From: Promethearchaeota archaeon
GTDB lineage: Archaea; Asgardarchaeota; Lokiarchaeia; Sigyniarchaeales; SOKP01
Length of the DNA stretch: 64,000 bases
Assembly (NCBI GenBank): GCA_019058365.1
Contig: JAHPZE010000004.1
Location: 186,001-250,000, forward strand
Direction of reading: 5' to 3'
Shown here: positions 1 through 8,704 of the stretch, piece after piece
How positions within the stretch are numbered: the stretch's first letter is position 1
Layout: each line of letters opens with the position of its first letter
Position numbers and translations under genes: made by a program
Notes under the pieces: generated by a model
What the model was told of the DNA's origin: nothing
What the model saw: only the letters and a program-made list of their open reading frames with translations
Databases searched by the model: none

Positions 1-786
1 CGGAAACGCACAAGATCTCAATGTTTCAACTAAATCTTCTCTATTCGATACTAATATACCATGTTGAGGTCCTGGAAGTGTTTTATGTGTACTCATCGTC
101 ATAGCGTCTGCTCCTTCTCTTAAAGGATCTTGAAAATACCCAGAACCAATCAATCCAGCAACATGGGCAGCATCATAACCAATATATGCCCCCACTTCTT
201 TCGCAACTTCACCAAGTTCTTTAACGGGGTGTGGGAATAAAAATACTGAACCACCAAATAAAACTAATTCAGGCTCGAATTCTCTTATAATTTTTGCAGA
301 AGCATCAATATCTAAGTTCATTTCATCATTATCAAAAGCTAAATATTCTACATTTATTCCTCTAGTTGTACCAGCTGTACCAAAAATTTCTCTACCACTT
401 TTTGCGAATCTTGGTCCATGTGAAATATGACCACCACGAACAATAGACATACAACACATCTTACCATTATTATCTGAAGTAAATGCATTATACATAACTA
501 AGTTTGCTACAACTCCAGATACTGGTCGTACATCAGCATGTAAGCAATCAAAATATTCTTTTGTAAGTTCCATGCAAATATCTTCTATTTGATCTATATA
601 AGTGCACCCAGCATAAACTCTCTGGCCGCTCCAGCCTTCTGCATATCGATGTGAAAAATCAGAAACACAGGCTTCATCCACAGCGGGACTGGTAATATTT
701 TCAGAAGCGATTAGAGGAATGGATTTTTGGAACCAATCATGATGCTCTTGTAAAAGAGTTCTGATTTCAGCTACTTTTTTCTTCAA
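1..786 (-). CDS. glyA: Serine hydroxymethyltransferase (partial, C-terminus off the window)
   Basis: Interconverts serine and glycine with transfer of a one-carbon unit to tetrahydrofolate or an archaeal pterin; PLP enzyme in the cytoplasm. Translating the minus strand gives 262 codons up to the window edge. Visible SHMT landmarks are an IPLIASEN segment near the N-terminus, YAEGWSGQRVYAG (substrate site), SGVVANLVMY, and YIGYDAAHVAGLIGSG followed by TMSTHKTLPGPQHG, which holds the PLP lysine. No ATG precedes the conserved N-terminus; a TTG at 784-786 is the only usual start after the in-frame stop, so I used it. Family assignment is firm, the start less so. A one-carbon role fits the metF/metV and hdr genes elsewhere in the window. 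Confidence 0.93.
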   Translation of the reverse strand, partial: MKKKVAEIRTLLQEHHDWFQKSIPLIASENITSPAVDEACVSDFSHRYAEGWSGQRVYAGCTYIDQIEDICMELTKEYFDCLHADVRPVSGVVANLVMYNAFTSDNNGKMCCMSIVRGGHISHGPRFAKSGREIFGTAGTTRGINVEYLAFDNDEMNLDIDASAKIIREFEPELVLFGGSVFLFPHPVKELGEVAKEVGAYIGYDAAHVAGLIGSGYFQDPLREGADAMTMSTHKTLPGPQHGILVSNREDLVETLRSCAFP

Positions 787-960
787 ATTTAATCTTCTTT
801 TCCATTAATTTTAAATATTAATAAAGTAATAAATCTACAATTTTTTTAAAACCTTATTCAGATTTCTTAATTTTTTAATAAAATTTCTTTAAATATATTA
901 TTACTCCTAAAGACTACTTCAGGTTGACACAAAATTTCATTATAGTTTTAAAAGGAGTTC

Positions 961-1878
961 TTACTCTTTAGATTGTTCCAGAATTAATCTAGCTTCAAAT
1001 AAGTTTAACTTTTTCCCTGCTTTTTGCTTTTCTAGTGCTGTAGCTAATTTATCCTGTTTAATCTTTTCAATCATTTCATTTTTTTTTGATACTTGGGTGA
1101 ATTTTGGAGCTGGTTTTTGGTTATGTCTATATGGTTTCTTCCCCTTGTATGATTTCTTTCTTTGGTTCATTACTTTTAAGTATTGTTCATGATATCGATC
1201 AGCTGTTTTTTTGTTTTCAATTAATTCTTCTTCGAGTTTTTTCTTATCTTCCTTTAATTTATCGACGTTTTGAAACTCTTGTAGCATTTTAGCATGATTT
1301 TCTTGAGATTTATCAGACCATTTATTTAATTGTTCATAGATCTTATTCAAATTAATCTTAACAATTTCAATTTTCCTCTCAATTTTAAAAATATCACTAT
1401 TTTTGTGTTCAGATAAAAATTCTTGTTTCGCTTCTGCTAATTCTCTTATTTTATCAATTATGGTATTTTCCTCAGTAATATCAAGTTTTTCCGTTTCAAT
1501 TCTTCTCTCCAAATTATCAATTTTTCGCTCAATTTGTTTCATTGAAAGAATTTGTTTCTTATCTTTATTTTTTGCTTCAGGTTTTTGTAAAGTGTTTTTT
1601 TCTTCTATTAAGTTATCTAATAATGTCTTATACTCAATTTTTTTTTCTTTTAATTGTTTTACCTTATTATTCCAGTAATCTCTTTTCTTTTTGTATTGTT
1701 CCTTTGCGATTTTTAGAGAATTTGCAATTTCTACCTCAATATCTTGGAGATCATTTATAAATTGTTTTGTTTTTTGATTTAATTCATCTCTCTTTTGCCG
1801 TAAATCCTCTATTTGGGACTGAAGGTCTCTAAAAGAAGTTCGAGATGTTTGAGCGTTATGGGGTCTCTCTCTACTCAT
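961..1878 (-). CDS. Archaeal coiled-coil protein (COG1340-like)
   Basis: A 305-residue protein that is almost entirely charged, heptad-rich helix from about residue 15 to 235 (Lys/Glu/Leu/Ile repeats such as QIEDLRQKRDELNQKTKQF), followed by a very basic linker (KGKKPYRHNQKP) and a short C-terminal amphipathic segment ending in LNLFEARLILEQSKE. There is no signal peptide or membrane segment. This architecture matches the conserved archaeal coiled-coil family COG1340, whose function is not known; in some archaea it lies near phosphoserine-phosphatase-type genes. The gene stands alone and is divergent from trmI. Starts at ATG with no Shine-Dalgarno, possibly leaderless. Family call is from pattern only. 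Confidence 0.75.
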   Translation of the reverse strand: MSRERPHNAQTSRTSFRDLQSQIEDLRQKRDELNQKTKQFINDLQDIEVEIANSLKIAKEQYKKKRDYWNNKVKQLKEKKIEYKTLLDNLIEEKNTLQKPEAKNKDKKQILSMKQIERKIDNLERRIETEKLDITEENTIIDKIRELAEAKQEFLSEHKNSDIFKIERKIEIVKINLNKIYEQLNKWSDKSQENHAKMLQEFQNVDKLKEDKKKLEEELIENKKTADRYHEQYLKVMNQRKKSYKGKKPYRHNQKPAPKFTQVSKKNEMIEKIKQDKLATALEKQKAGKKLNLFEARLILEQSKE

Positions 1879-2050
1879 AAATTAATTCATTAAAGAGTAT
1901 TTATAAAAAAGATTTTTTATAAGTTTAATATAAATGAGAGTTGTAGATTTTTTATATATTTTTTGTAAATAAATTAATAATAAAAGAAAGTCTTCTTATA
2001 ACCAACTAAAGATTTAGATACTTTAGAAATAAAAAGAGATTGCATTTAAA

Positions 2051-2917
2051 ATGAGCTCCGAAATTATTAAAGAAAACGATTTAATCTTTTTGATTCTTGA
2101 CGAAAAACGACGATGGCTTATTCAAGTGAAATCTGGTGAAAAATTCCATTCACATAAAGGAATCATTGAGTTTGATGATGTAATCGGAAAAGTATTTGGT
2201 TCCGCAATTTTTTCGAAACCTCTTGAAACACAAGGCTATAAATTTTTTGTATTAAAACCCTTGCCCTCTGATTATGTTCTTCATATGGCTCGAAAGACTC
2301 AAATTATTTATCCTGAAGATGCTGGAATGATTCTACTATATTCAGGAATCGGACCGGGAAGTATAATTGTTGAAGCAGGATGCGGTTCTGGAGCTCTTAC
2401 ATGCATTCTAGGTAATTATGTTCGCCCAAATGGGCACATTTACTCTTATGATATTAGTGAAAAATCACTTAAAAGAGCAACGGCAAATATCCTTAAAGCA
2501 AAGTTAAAAGATATCGTAACAATTAAATATGGAGATCTGATAAGGGAAGATTTAAAGCACAAGAATGTTGATGCAATTGTTTTAGATCTAGCTACTCCTT
2601 GGGATGCTATCGAAAGAGTTAAGAATTATTTAAGATTTAGTGGCACTTTAGTATCTTTTTCTCCAACTATTGAGCAAGTTAAAAAAACAGTGTCAATGAT
2701 GAATAAGAATGATTTTATTGAGGTAAATACATATGAATTAATAAAAAGAAAAATCCAAGTAAAAGAAAATGCTACACGTCCAGAAGTGAGAATGGTTGGT
2801 CACACTGGATATTTAACCTTTGGGCGAAAAATAAAAAATATTAAAAATCCTTATCGAGAGATAAAAAAGAAAACTAATGAATATGTAAATCTAAATGGAA
2901 TGCCGTTAAGAGGTTGA
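2051..2917 (+). CDS. trmI: tRNA (adenine-N1)-methyltransferase TrmI
   Basis: SAM-dependent enzyme that makes m1A at position 58 (and 57 in archaea) in the T-loop of tRNA. The 288-residue protein has a small N-terminal beta domain (1-70) and a Rossmann methyltransferase fold. YPEDAGMILLYSGIGPGS (about 87-104) is the TrmI-specific lead-in, EAGCGSGA (108-115) is SAM motif I, and YDISEKSLKRA supplies the acidic residue that binds the ribose. VDAIVLDLATPWDAI is the catalytic Asp-containing motif. The gene is followed 7 bp later by a tRNA-binding OB-fold protein, so the pair probably forms a tRNA-related operon. Length is normal for archaeal TrmI. Confidence 0.95.
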   Translation: MSSEIIKENDLIFLILDEKRRWLIQVKSGEKFHSHKGIIEFDDVIGKVFGSAIFSKPLETQGYKFFVLKPLPSDYVLHMARKTQIIYPEDAGMILLYSGIGPGSIIVEAGCGSGALTCILGNYVRPNGHIYSYDISEKSLKRATANILKAKLKDIVTIKYGDLIREDLKHKNVDAIVLDLATPWDAIERVKNYLRFSGTLVSFSPTIEQVKKTVSMMNKNDFIEVNTYELIKRKIQVKENATRPEVRMVGHTGYLTFGRKIKNIKNPYREIKKKTNEYVNLNGMPLRG

Positions 2918-2924
2918 AGATTTT

Positions 2925-3257
2925 ATGGAAATTACCTATGAAGATTTCTCAAAACTCGATATTAGAGTAGGATTAGTTAAAAATTGCACAAAAGTACCCA
3001 AATCAAAAAACCTCTATAAATTAATGGTAGATTGCGGAGGGAAAGATCTAAAACAAATTGTGACTGGGATCGCTCCGTTTTACTCGACAGAGGAGTTAAT
3101 TAATGAAAAAATAGTGATTTTAACAAATTTAAAACCTCGAAATATTATGGGTATTCAAAGCCAGGGAATGCTACTCGCTGCTGATCTCAATAATGAACCT
3201 TTTCTATTAAAAATTGATGAAAGAAAACCGGTTCCTCCGGGATCCAAAATAAAATAG
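2925..3257 (+). CDS. tRNA-binding OB-fold protein (MetRS beta / Trbp111-like)
   Basis: A 110-residue stand-alone version of the C-terminal domain of methionyl-tRNA synthetase, which binds the outside corner of tRNA. Diagnostic segments are FSKLDIRVGLV at the N-terminus, KNLYKLMVDCG, QIVTGIAPFYS, VILTNLKPRNIMGIQSQGMLLAA and the PVPPGSKI tail. In archaea this domain is often a separate gene (MetG2) acting with the catalytic MetRS subunit; here no catalytic subunit is nearby, so partner identity is inferred. A Shine-Dalgarno-like GAGGTTG precedes the ATG. Lies 7 bp after trmI and converges head-to-tail with the next gene with no gap. Confidence 0.92.
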   Translation: MEITYEDFSKLDIRVGLVKNCTKVPKSKNLYKLMVDCGGKDLKQIVTGIAPFYSTEELINEKIVILTNLKPRNIMGIQSQGMLLAADLNNEPFLLKIDERKPVPPGSKIK

Positions 3258-3680
3258 TCAAAAACCTTTCAATTGAGCGCCAGTTCTAAATTCTTTCTTT
3301 TTCTTAAATCTTTCAGTTCTGAAAAAATGTTTCTTCTTTTCTGGTAAAATATCTAAATATTTTCTTAAAATATCTTCAATATATTCTTTAGTTGGTCTAC
3401 TACTTGTGATTTTATTTGGATCAGATAGATATTCTAATATTTCTTTATCTTTGGACTCATAGGATAAACCTAAATTTTTAAGAGGAATATGCACAGAATG
3501 TAAAAACCATCCAGTTTTTTTCTCTTCATGGGCAATTACTTTTAAGATATTGGCTTCTTCTTTTTTAATTTTAAAGTCTAAGAGCTTTTTCCCAGGTTTT
3601 ATTATTATCGTTGCATAAACAGGAATTTTAGATTTTGGATCGTGTATCTTTTTAAGGAATTCTTCTAATTTCTTACTCAT
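3258..3680 (-). CDS. Unknown basic protein, 140 aa
   Basis: I do not recognise this family. The protein is soluble, rich in lysine (about 30 Lys), with a predicted alpha/beta N-terminal part (VYATIIIKPGKK, VIAHEEKKTGWFLHSVHIPLKNLG) and a strongly basic C-terminus (KKKHFFRTERFKKKKEFRTG) that could contact nucleic acid. Its stop codon abuts the stop codon of the convergent tRNA-binding gene. It starts with ATG at 3680 without an obvious Shine-Dalgarno. Codon and base use match its neighbours. A nucleic-acid link is only a guess from charge and from the tRNA-modification neighbours. Confidence 0.7.
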   Translation of the reverse strand: MSKKLEEFLKKIHDPKSKIPVYATIIIKPGKKLLDFKIKKEEANILKVIAHEEKKTGWFLHSVHIPLKNLGLSYESKDKEILEYLSDPNKITSSRPTKEYIEDILRKYLDILPEKKKHFFRTERFKKKKEFRTGAQLKGF

Positions 3681-3795
3681 AATTGATTCAAAAAGTTCGA
3701 ATAGTTGAAATCTAGATAGATAAATTAAAATTCATAAATAAATTTATTATTTAATAGATTTAGCCTAAATTCATTATTATTTAGTGGATAATAAA

Positions 3796-4827
3796 ATGAA
3801 CTCTTTAGAAACGCCACTCTTAAGAAATCCCCTAATTAAAAAGAAAATTTGTATTTTAGGAGGGACTGAAAATTATAAAGATGAGTTTCAAAAAAAATTG
3901 AGTTCAAATTCCTTACCTTTAGAAAATAAACAAAATATAGGCGTAAATATTAGCAAAATTGATTTTTCATTTAAAAAATATGAAAAATTTGAATTTCTTT
4001 TATGGAATATTGATTGTAGACAACAGAGAGCTTATTTACGAACTATTTTTTATAATGGGGCAGAAGCTATAATAATTTTCATTTCTGAAACAAAAGTGGA
4101 TCAAATTTTATATTATTTTAATGAAATCCAAGCACGAATACCATCAATTAATATAATTTTTTGCATAATCCTTGAACATTTTACTAGAGAAGAAATTATT
4201 AACAGGCATTTAAAGAATGAAGATTTTAATTCAATTATAAAATCAAATAATGTTTATATTGATGAAATATCTGAGCCTTTAGAGATTCTGGATCAAATAT
4301 GTTCAATTTTTTTAAAGAGAAATAAATATAAAGAAATGGAAAATGTTTATATCATAGACTTTATTCCTTTAAATCTCCTTTTCGATCATTCTGACGTCAC
4401 TGATGAATGTAATGACTATTATGAACCTGAAAGACATAATACAAATATTATTCGAGCAATAAATACAGAACAATTAATAAAATATATTTTAAACTTAAAC
4501 TTGAAAGTTCAAATTGAGTCTGATAATTGGATTCGAGTTAAAAATAAGGAACTTGGCAACTTTTCAATTTATCTTAAAAATGGTAATGTATATTATTATC
4601 CTAAAATATGTGAAAAATGCCGGGATAATAGATGCTTAAAATTCAAAAAAGCTCCTTTTTTTATTTGTATTGAAGCGGGAGAATCAGCGGGTTGGACAAA
4701 TATCGATGGATTTGAACAAAGTGAACTTCTCATCATAACTAAAATACTTGCATTAAAAGAAGGAAATGAAAATAATTTGCCTAAATCAGTGCTAAAACAA
4801 ATTAAAAATTTGAATAGATGTGAATGA
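3796..4827 (+). CDS. Degenerate small-GTPase-fold protein with C-terminal Cys-containing domain
   Basis: About 343 residues (347 if the upstream in-frame GTG at 3784 is used; the ATG looks more natural because MNSLETPLLRNPLIKKKICILGG is a typical lead-in). The N-terminal 160 residues follow the strand-helix pattern of a Ras-superfamily domain: KKKICILGG in place of the P-loop, FEFLLWNIDCRQQRAYLRTIFYNGAEAIIIFIS in place of the WDxxGQ switch II region, and NIIFCIILEH in place of the NKxD strand. However, the GKS/T lysine, the switch DxxG and NKxD are all missing, so it should not bind GTP. The C-terminal half has CEKCRDNRCLKF (possible metal site) and an unrecognised domain. Followed 15 bp later by the YjbQ gene. 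An Asgard-type GTPase-derived scaffold is the best reading. Confidence 0.7.
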   Translation: MNSLETPLLRNPLIKKKICILGGTENYKDEFQKKLSSNSLPLENKQNIGVNISKIDFSFKKYEKFEFLLWNIDCRQQRAYLRTIFYNGAEAIIIFISETKVDQILYYFNEIQARIPSINIIFCIILEHFTREEIINRHLKNEDFNSIIKSNNVYIDEISEPLEILDQICSIFLKRNKYKEMENVYIIDFIPLNLLFDHSDVTDECNDYYEPERHNTNIIRAINTEQLIKYILNLNLKVQIESDNWIRVKNKELGNFSIYLKNGNVYYYPKICEKCRDNRCLKFKKAPFFICIEAGESAGWTNIDGFEQSELLIITKILALKEGNENNLPKSVLKQIKNLNRCE

Positions 4828-4842
4828 TTAAAGTAGTGAAAA

Positions 4843-5265
4843 ATGACTGCAATTTTAAAAACATTTGATTTAAAGACAAAAGCATATTATGATGTAATTA
4901 ATATTACCGAGCAAGTTGAACATTGTATTAACAATAGTAATATCAATAACGGAATTGTAAATGTTCATGTAGCAGGATCCACAGGAGCAATTTCTACTGT
5001 AGAGTATGAACCAGGTCTGGTAAAATATGATATCAAAAATCTCTTAGAAAAGCTAATTCCATATGATGAACATTATAGTCATCACGAAACTTGGCATGAT
5101 TATAATGGAGCAGGACATTTAAGAAGTTTCTTAATAAAAACTTCTCAGGTATTTCCATTTAAAAATCAAAAGTTAATATTAGGAACGTGGCAACAGATAA
5201 TTTTCATCGAATGTGATGAAAAAGCGAGATCAAGAAAAATATATTGTATGATTGTTGGTGACTAA
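4843..5265 (+). CDS. YjbQ/UPF0047 family protein (secondary thiamine-phosphate synthase-like)
   Basis: A 140-residue single-domain protein of the UPF0047/YjbQ family, for which weak thiamine-phosphate synthase activity has been reported in bacteria; the true role is uncertain. Diagnostic segments are VNVHVAGSTGAISTVEYEPGL, the histidine-rich HHETWHDYNGAGHLRSFL and the C-terminal LGTWQQIIFIECDEKARSRKI. The histidines and the Glu of these motifs line the conserved pocket. Length is normal for the family. The gene follows the degenerate GTPase with a 15-bp gap, probably co-transcribed. Confidence 0.9.
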   Translation: MTAILKTFDLKTKAYYDVINITEQVEHCINNSNINNGIVNVHVAGSTGAISTVEYEPGLVKYDIKNLLEKLIPYDEHYSHHETWHDYNGAGHLRSFLIKTSQVFPFKNQKLILGTWQQIIFIECDEKARSRKIYCMIVGD

Positions 5266-5304
5266 GTATTCTTATAGAATTTAAAAAAATAAATAAAATT
5301 ATTT

Positions 5305-5535
5305 TTATTTAGATTTTGTGTTTTTTATTAAATTATCCAATTCTGATATTATTAATTGGTATTTGTCACGTATTCGAATTTTCTGGAATTTCTCTGTAAG
5401 ATCCATAACAGAGTTATCAAATTCCTTTACTTTTTCAGTAAAAACAGGGATTTTTTTCATTGTTTTATAAGTATTTGCTTTTAAACTTATCTGATACTCT
5501 AAATTTTCTAAAAATTTGTTTTCTTCTTTTATCAA
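5305..5535 (-). CDS. Small helical protein, 76 aa, unknown
   Basis: A 76-residue, highly charged, mostly helical protein with two predicted helices (LENLEYQISLKANTYKTMKKI and DSVMDLTEKFQKI-like segment). No family recognised. The start is a TTG at 5533-5535 with GAGATGATGTGA just before it, which resembles a Shine-Dalgarno region. It is convergent with the YjbQ gene. It could be a real small gene or a chance open frame; the sensible amino-acid composition and ribosome-binding-like leader favour real. Confidence 0.45.
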   Translation of the reverse strand: MIKEENKFLENLEYQISLKANTYKTMKKIPVFTEKVKEFDNSVMDLTEKFQKIRIRDKYQLIISELDNLIKNTKSK

Positions 5536-5852
5536 TCACATCATCTCTTTTATGAATTAAATCTTTGAGTAAAATCAGTTTGTTCGCTTTAAAAAATATA
5601 AATATCATTTATGTGTCATCGAAATTTCTCTGTAATCGGTATTCTTTTAAGAAATTCTCCCAAGAAATTGAAATTATAAGCATAGGAGTAACATTTAGAT
5701 ACGATCTCGATATTATAGCAAGCAATATAGCTAATAATTCCAAGATTAAAATTGAAAAACTCATTTTCGCATTCGCAGAAATTTAAATTTAAATGAATCT
5801 ATTATTTTATTAACTTCGATAAATTGCTTTAACGAATATGAGCTGAAAATTT

Positions 5853-6779
5853 TTGGAAGGTTTATTTTTAAAAATTGTAGTAAGTGGGCTTGATAATGCA
5901 GGTAAAACCTCAATCTTAACTGCACTTGATAAAAAGTATGATTTTGAAAAAGATATTGTACAACTTAAACCCACCATTAGAATAGAGTATCATAAGATGA
6001 ATTTTCTAAGAAGTAATACGGTAATCTGGGATATGGGAGGTCAAGAAACATATCGAGAGATTTATGTCAATTATCAAGATGTTTACTTTGATTCTACTGA
6101 TTTACTAATCTATGTAATAGATATTCAGGATCCAGATCGATTTAATAACTCACTTGAATACTTAAATGCAATTTTAAGCTTCTTTGAAAAGAGTGAAATG
6201 AACGTTCCGATAATAATAACATTTCATAAATACGATCCTGAGTTGAAAGCTAATGAAGAAATCCTTTTAAATATTGAAAAATTAAGAGAAAAAATATTAA
6301 ATAAATATCCTAATTTCAACATATTATTTCAGCAATCTTCTATTTATGATATAATTTCTATAGTCCAGTTAGTTTCATATGGGCTTTCTGTATTTGATAA
6401 AAAGTTTTTTCAACTTTCAGAATTATTAGAATACTATTTAGATATTTTTAAATGCCAAGCTTTAATTATATTCGATCGAAATGGTATTATCATTTCTGAA
6501 TATTATAGTGATATCAACCCTGAAGTATATGTTGAGTTGCTAGAATCCATCAAAGAACATCTCTTCTTACTTAAACGGATGGATGAGGAAAAGTATGAAG
6601 GAAATTTTGATTTTACATCAACTGAAGGTCCGCTCTTTTCATATTTATTAAGAAAGAAAATAAATAATGATATGTTTTTTGTGTCTGCAGTACTTAAAGA
6701 ACAAGATAAAGAAAATTTTTTTGAAAGCTTCCCAGAATTTCTTGAAAGTGTAACTCAGATTTTAAAAGAATTAATATAA
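5853..6779 (+). CDS. Rag/Gtr-like small GTPase with C-terminal roadblock-like domain
   Basis: A 308-residue GTPase. The N-terminal G domain has the P-loop GLDNAGKT (12-19), a switch I Thr at 41 (KPTIR), switch II WDMGGQ (59-64) and a G4 motif HKYD (125-128). HKxD in place of NKxD, together with WDxGGQ, is what eukaryotic RagA/Gtr proteins show. Residues about 185-308 (FQLSELLEYYLDIFKCQALIIFDRNGIIISEYY onwards) look like a roadblock/longin domain, as in the C-terminal domain of Rag GTPases that mediates dimerisation. Starts with TTG at 5853, directly after an in-frame stop. Expected to act at membranes or in nutrient-type signalling by analogy; that is inference. Confidence 0.88.
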   Translation: MEGLFLKIVVSGLDNAGKTSILTALDKKYDFEKDIVQLKPTIRIEYHKMNFLRSNTVIWDMGGQETYREIYVNYQDVYFDSTDLLIYVIDIQDPDRFNNSLEYLNAILSFFEKSEMNVPIIITFHKYDPELKANEEILLNIEKLREKILNKYPNFNILFQQSSIYDIISIVQLVSYGLSVFDKKFFQLSELLEYYLDIFKCQALIIFDRNGIIISEYYSDINPEVYVELLESIKEHLFLLKRMDEEKYEGNFDFTSTEGPLFSYLLRKKINNDMFFVSAVLKEQDKENFFESFPEFLESVTQILKELI

Positions 6780-6805
6780 ACCCAATTATAACAAGGAAAC
6801 TACCT

Positions 6806-7906
6806 TTAATCAATTTTTAGAAGGTTTCGAGCTTTATCTATTAATTTTTCTTTTTTTTTTCTATGATTTTTTATGAAATTTAAAACTTTCTCAACACATT
6901 CTTGTTTATGATCTCCACACATTAACTCACCCTTAACACACATTTCAAAGTCTTTAGCTAATTTTTCATCATCTTCTTCAAAGTGATACATTAGCATTTT
7001 ATAAACCATGCATTTTTGAGGTTCACCACCTAATTGCTTCTGCTCTTTCAAATTTCTTCTGCCTCCAGTGAGAGATCCTTTAACCTTCTTTTCAATTGAC
7101 TCAAGAGGCTCATTGAATGTAAAATAACTGTTAGGATTTCTCTTAGCCATTTTCTCTGAGCCATCAATTCCCGCTAATAAATAATGATAAGTTGCTCCCG
7201 GTAAAAACAACTTCTTATAATTTCTGCGTGTTAGATCTCTGGTAAGACGTAAATGAGGATCCTGATCTATCCCTACAGGCACTATTGTTGGTTGAGGCCC
7301 TTCTATAACTTGTGGGAGTATAATATCTCCTACTTGTATTAACGAAGATATATAAAGTCCAAATGTTCTTTCACCATAAATAGCATTTAGCATATTCTGG
7401 GTAACGAGCCTACTAACCTTAAAACAAATATCCTTTACTTTTGACTCTCTTGATTGTCTCCAAATATATGCTTTTTTTGGAGATGGATCCAACCCAAGAG
7501 CTAATATATCAGCTATATTATCTACTGCTGTATCTTCTGCTTTCTCCCATGGTATTCCATTATCTTCCCAACTTTCAATATCTGCAACTCCATAATATGC
7601 CTTTCCTCCCATTTTCTGAAACTCTACGATCTCCAATGCTGTAGTTGCTGTACCTAAGTGAAATGGTCCAGAAGGTTTAATTCCACTCATCACTGCCCAC
7701 GGTTGGCCTTTCTCTATAGCTTTATAAATAAGACCTAAATCACGATGACCAAAAATGATTTTTCTTCTAATAAAACGGTTTTTAATCATTTTTTGTCTAA
7801 TAACATCTGTGATTTCTTCGATCCCGAACTCTTTAATTAATCTAGCGTAATCATCTTCTTGGATTGCTGAAGCCCCCCATGGGTCTATTTTGAAATCCTC
7901 AGTCAT
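6806..7906 (-). CDS. trpS: Tryptophanyl-tRNA synthetase (archaeal/eukaryotic type)
   Basis: Class I synthetase charging tRNA-Trp with tryptophan. The 366-residue protein opens with IDPWGASAIQEDDYARLIKEFG, typical of archaeal and eukaryotic TrpRS. The HIGH signature appears as PFHLGTATT (residues 81-89) and KMSKS as KMAKR (252-256). GIDQDPHLRLTRDL (about 212-225) is the conserved nucleotide-site neighbour. The C-terminal helical domain (about 290-366) is the anticodon-binding part. Starts with ATG at 7906. Normal length. Single gene between convergent and divergent neighbours. Confidence 0.96.
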   Translation of the reverse strand: MTEDFKIDPWGASAIQEDDYARLIKEFGIEEITDVIRQKMIKNRFIRRKIIFGHRDLGLIYKAIEKGQPWAVMSGIKPSGPFHLGTATTALEIVEFQKMGGKAYYGVADIESWEDNGIPWEKAEDTAVDNIADILALGLDPSPKKAYIWRQSRESKVKDICFKVSRLVTQNMLNAIYGERTFGLYISSLIQVGDIILPQVIEGPQPTIVPVGIDQDPHLRLTRDLTRRNYKKLFLPGATYHYLLAGIDGSEKMAKRNPNSYFTFNEPLESIEKKVKGSLTGGRRNLKEQKQLGGEPQKCMVYKMLMYHFEEDDEKLAKDFEMCVKGELMCGDHKQECVEKVLNFIKNHRKKKEKLIDKARNLLKID

Positions 7907-8144
7907 GTTTTTCTACTACTGTTTATGTTTAATAATAATAGAAATACATATAATATAATAAATTTTGATTTCAATTCAACATAATAAGCAAGAATTTAAT
8001 CCAAAAACAATTAATTTGAGTTTTTTAAAAAATTTTCAACGAAAACTAGATTTTAAATTAAATTTTTATAAAATTTTATATATTTCTCAAAATAAAATAT
8101 ATTGATCTTAATAAATCTCATAATTTTATTTGGATTGATCTTTA

Positions 8145-8603
8145 ATGAAGAGAGAGAAAGTTCTAGATGAAATTGACAAACAAATCATCCGTATACTTCA
8201 AGATAATGCTAGAACTTCTTATAGGGAAATTCAAGATAAATTAGGAATCTCAATTGGAACTATACATAATCGAATTACTAAATTAAAAAAGACCGGTGTA
8301 ATAGAAGGTTACACACTCAGACTCAATAACGAAAAACTCGGCTATAAATTAACCTTTTTAATAAGAATCGACGTAGATGGAAAATTTACTGAGGAAATAT
8401 TAAATGATATCGCTAAAAAACCTGAGGTTTGTAGTGTTTTTCACACAACTGGGGAACAATCAGCAGCTTTGATTTGTAGATTTAAAGAGTCTGAAGATGT
8501 TCACGCATTTATTCGAGATTTGAATAAAAAGGAGTATGTAACCCGTACAAATTCAAATATGATTTTAAAAGAGTATAAGAACACTTCTTTTATTGAAATT
8601 TAA
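8145..8603 (+). CDS. Lrp/AsnC family transcriptional regulator
   Basis: A 152-residue regulator with an N-terminal helix-turn-helix (residues 5-60: IDKQIIRILQDNARTSYREI then LGISIGTIHNRITKLKKTGVI) and a C-terminal RAM-type ligand-binding domain (about 70-145) that usually binds amino acids and drives octamer formation. It sits alone upstream of the thermosome gene, in the same direction, with 101 bp between them that contain the thermosome promoter. Its ligand and targets cannot be read from the sequence. The ATG has almost no leader downstream of a TATA-like region, suggesting a leaderless mRNA. Confidence 0.92.
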   Translation: MKREKVLDEIDKQIIRILQDNARTSYREIQDKLGISIGTIHNRITKLKKTGVIEGYTLRLNNEKLGYKLTFLIRIDVDGKFTEEILNDIAKKPEVCSVFHTTGEQSAALICRFKESEDVHAFIRDLNKKEYVTRTNSNMILKEYKNTSFIEI

Positions 8604-8656
8604 AATCAAATAAAATTAGTTACTATCCAATTTGATAAAATTTTTATGACATAGAG

Positions 8657-8670
8657 ATCTATATAAATAA
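8657..8670 (+). promoter_or_regulatory. Likely TATA box of the thermosome gene
   Basis: The segment ATCTATATAAATAA lies 35-48 bp before the thermosome ATG. An archaeal start site about 25 bp downstream of its centre would give a very short leader of roughly 15 nt. It is the clearest TATA element in this part of the window and fits a highly expressed gene. Position and motif are seen; function is inferred. Confidence 0.55.
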
Positions 8671-8704
8671 TAATTCAAATTTCATAAAAAAAAGTGCAAT
8701 TAAA

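Noticed and set aside
5565..5786. 73-codon frame on the plus strand between the small helical gene and the Rag-like GTPase.
   Set aside because: TTG start without ribosome-binding site, Ile/Lys/Asn/Phe-rich random-looking composition, no domain. Not called.
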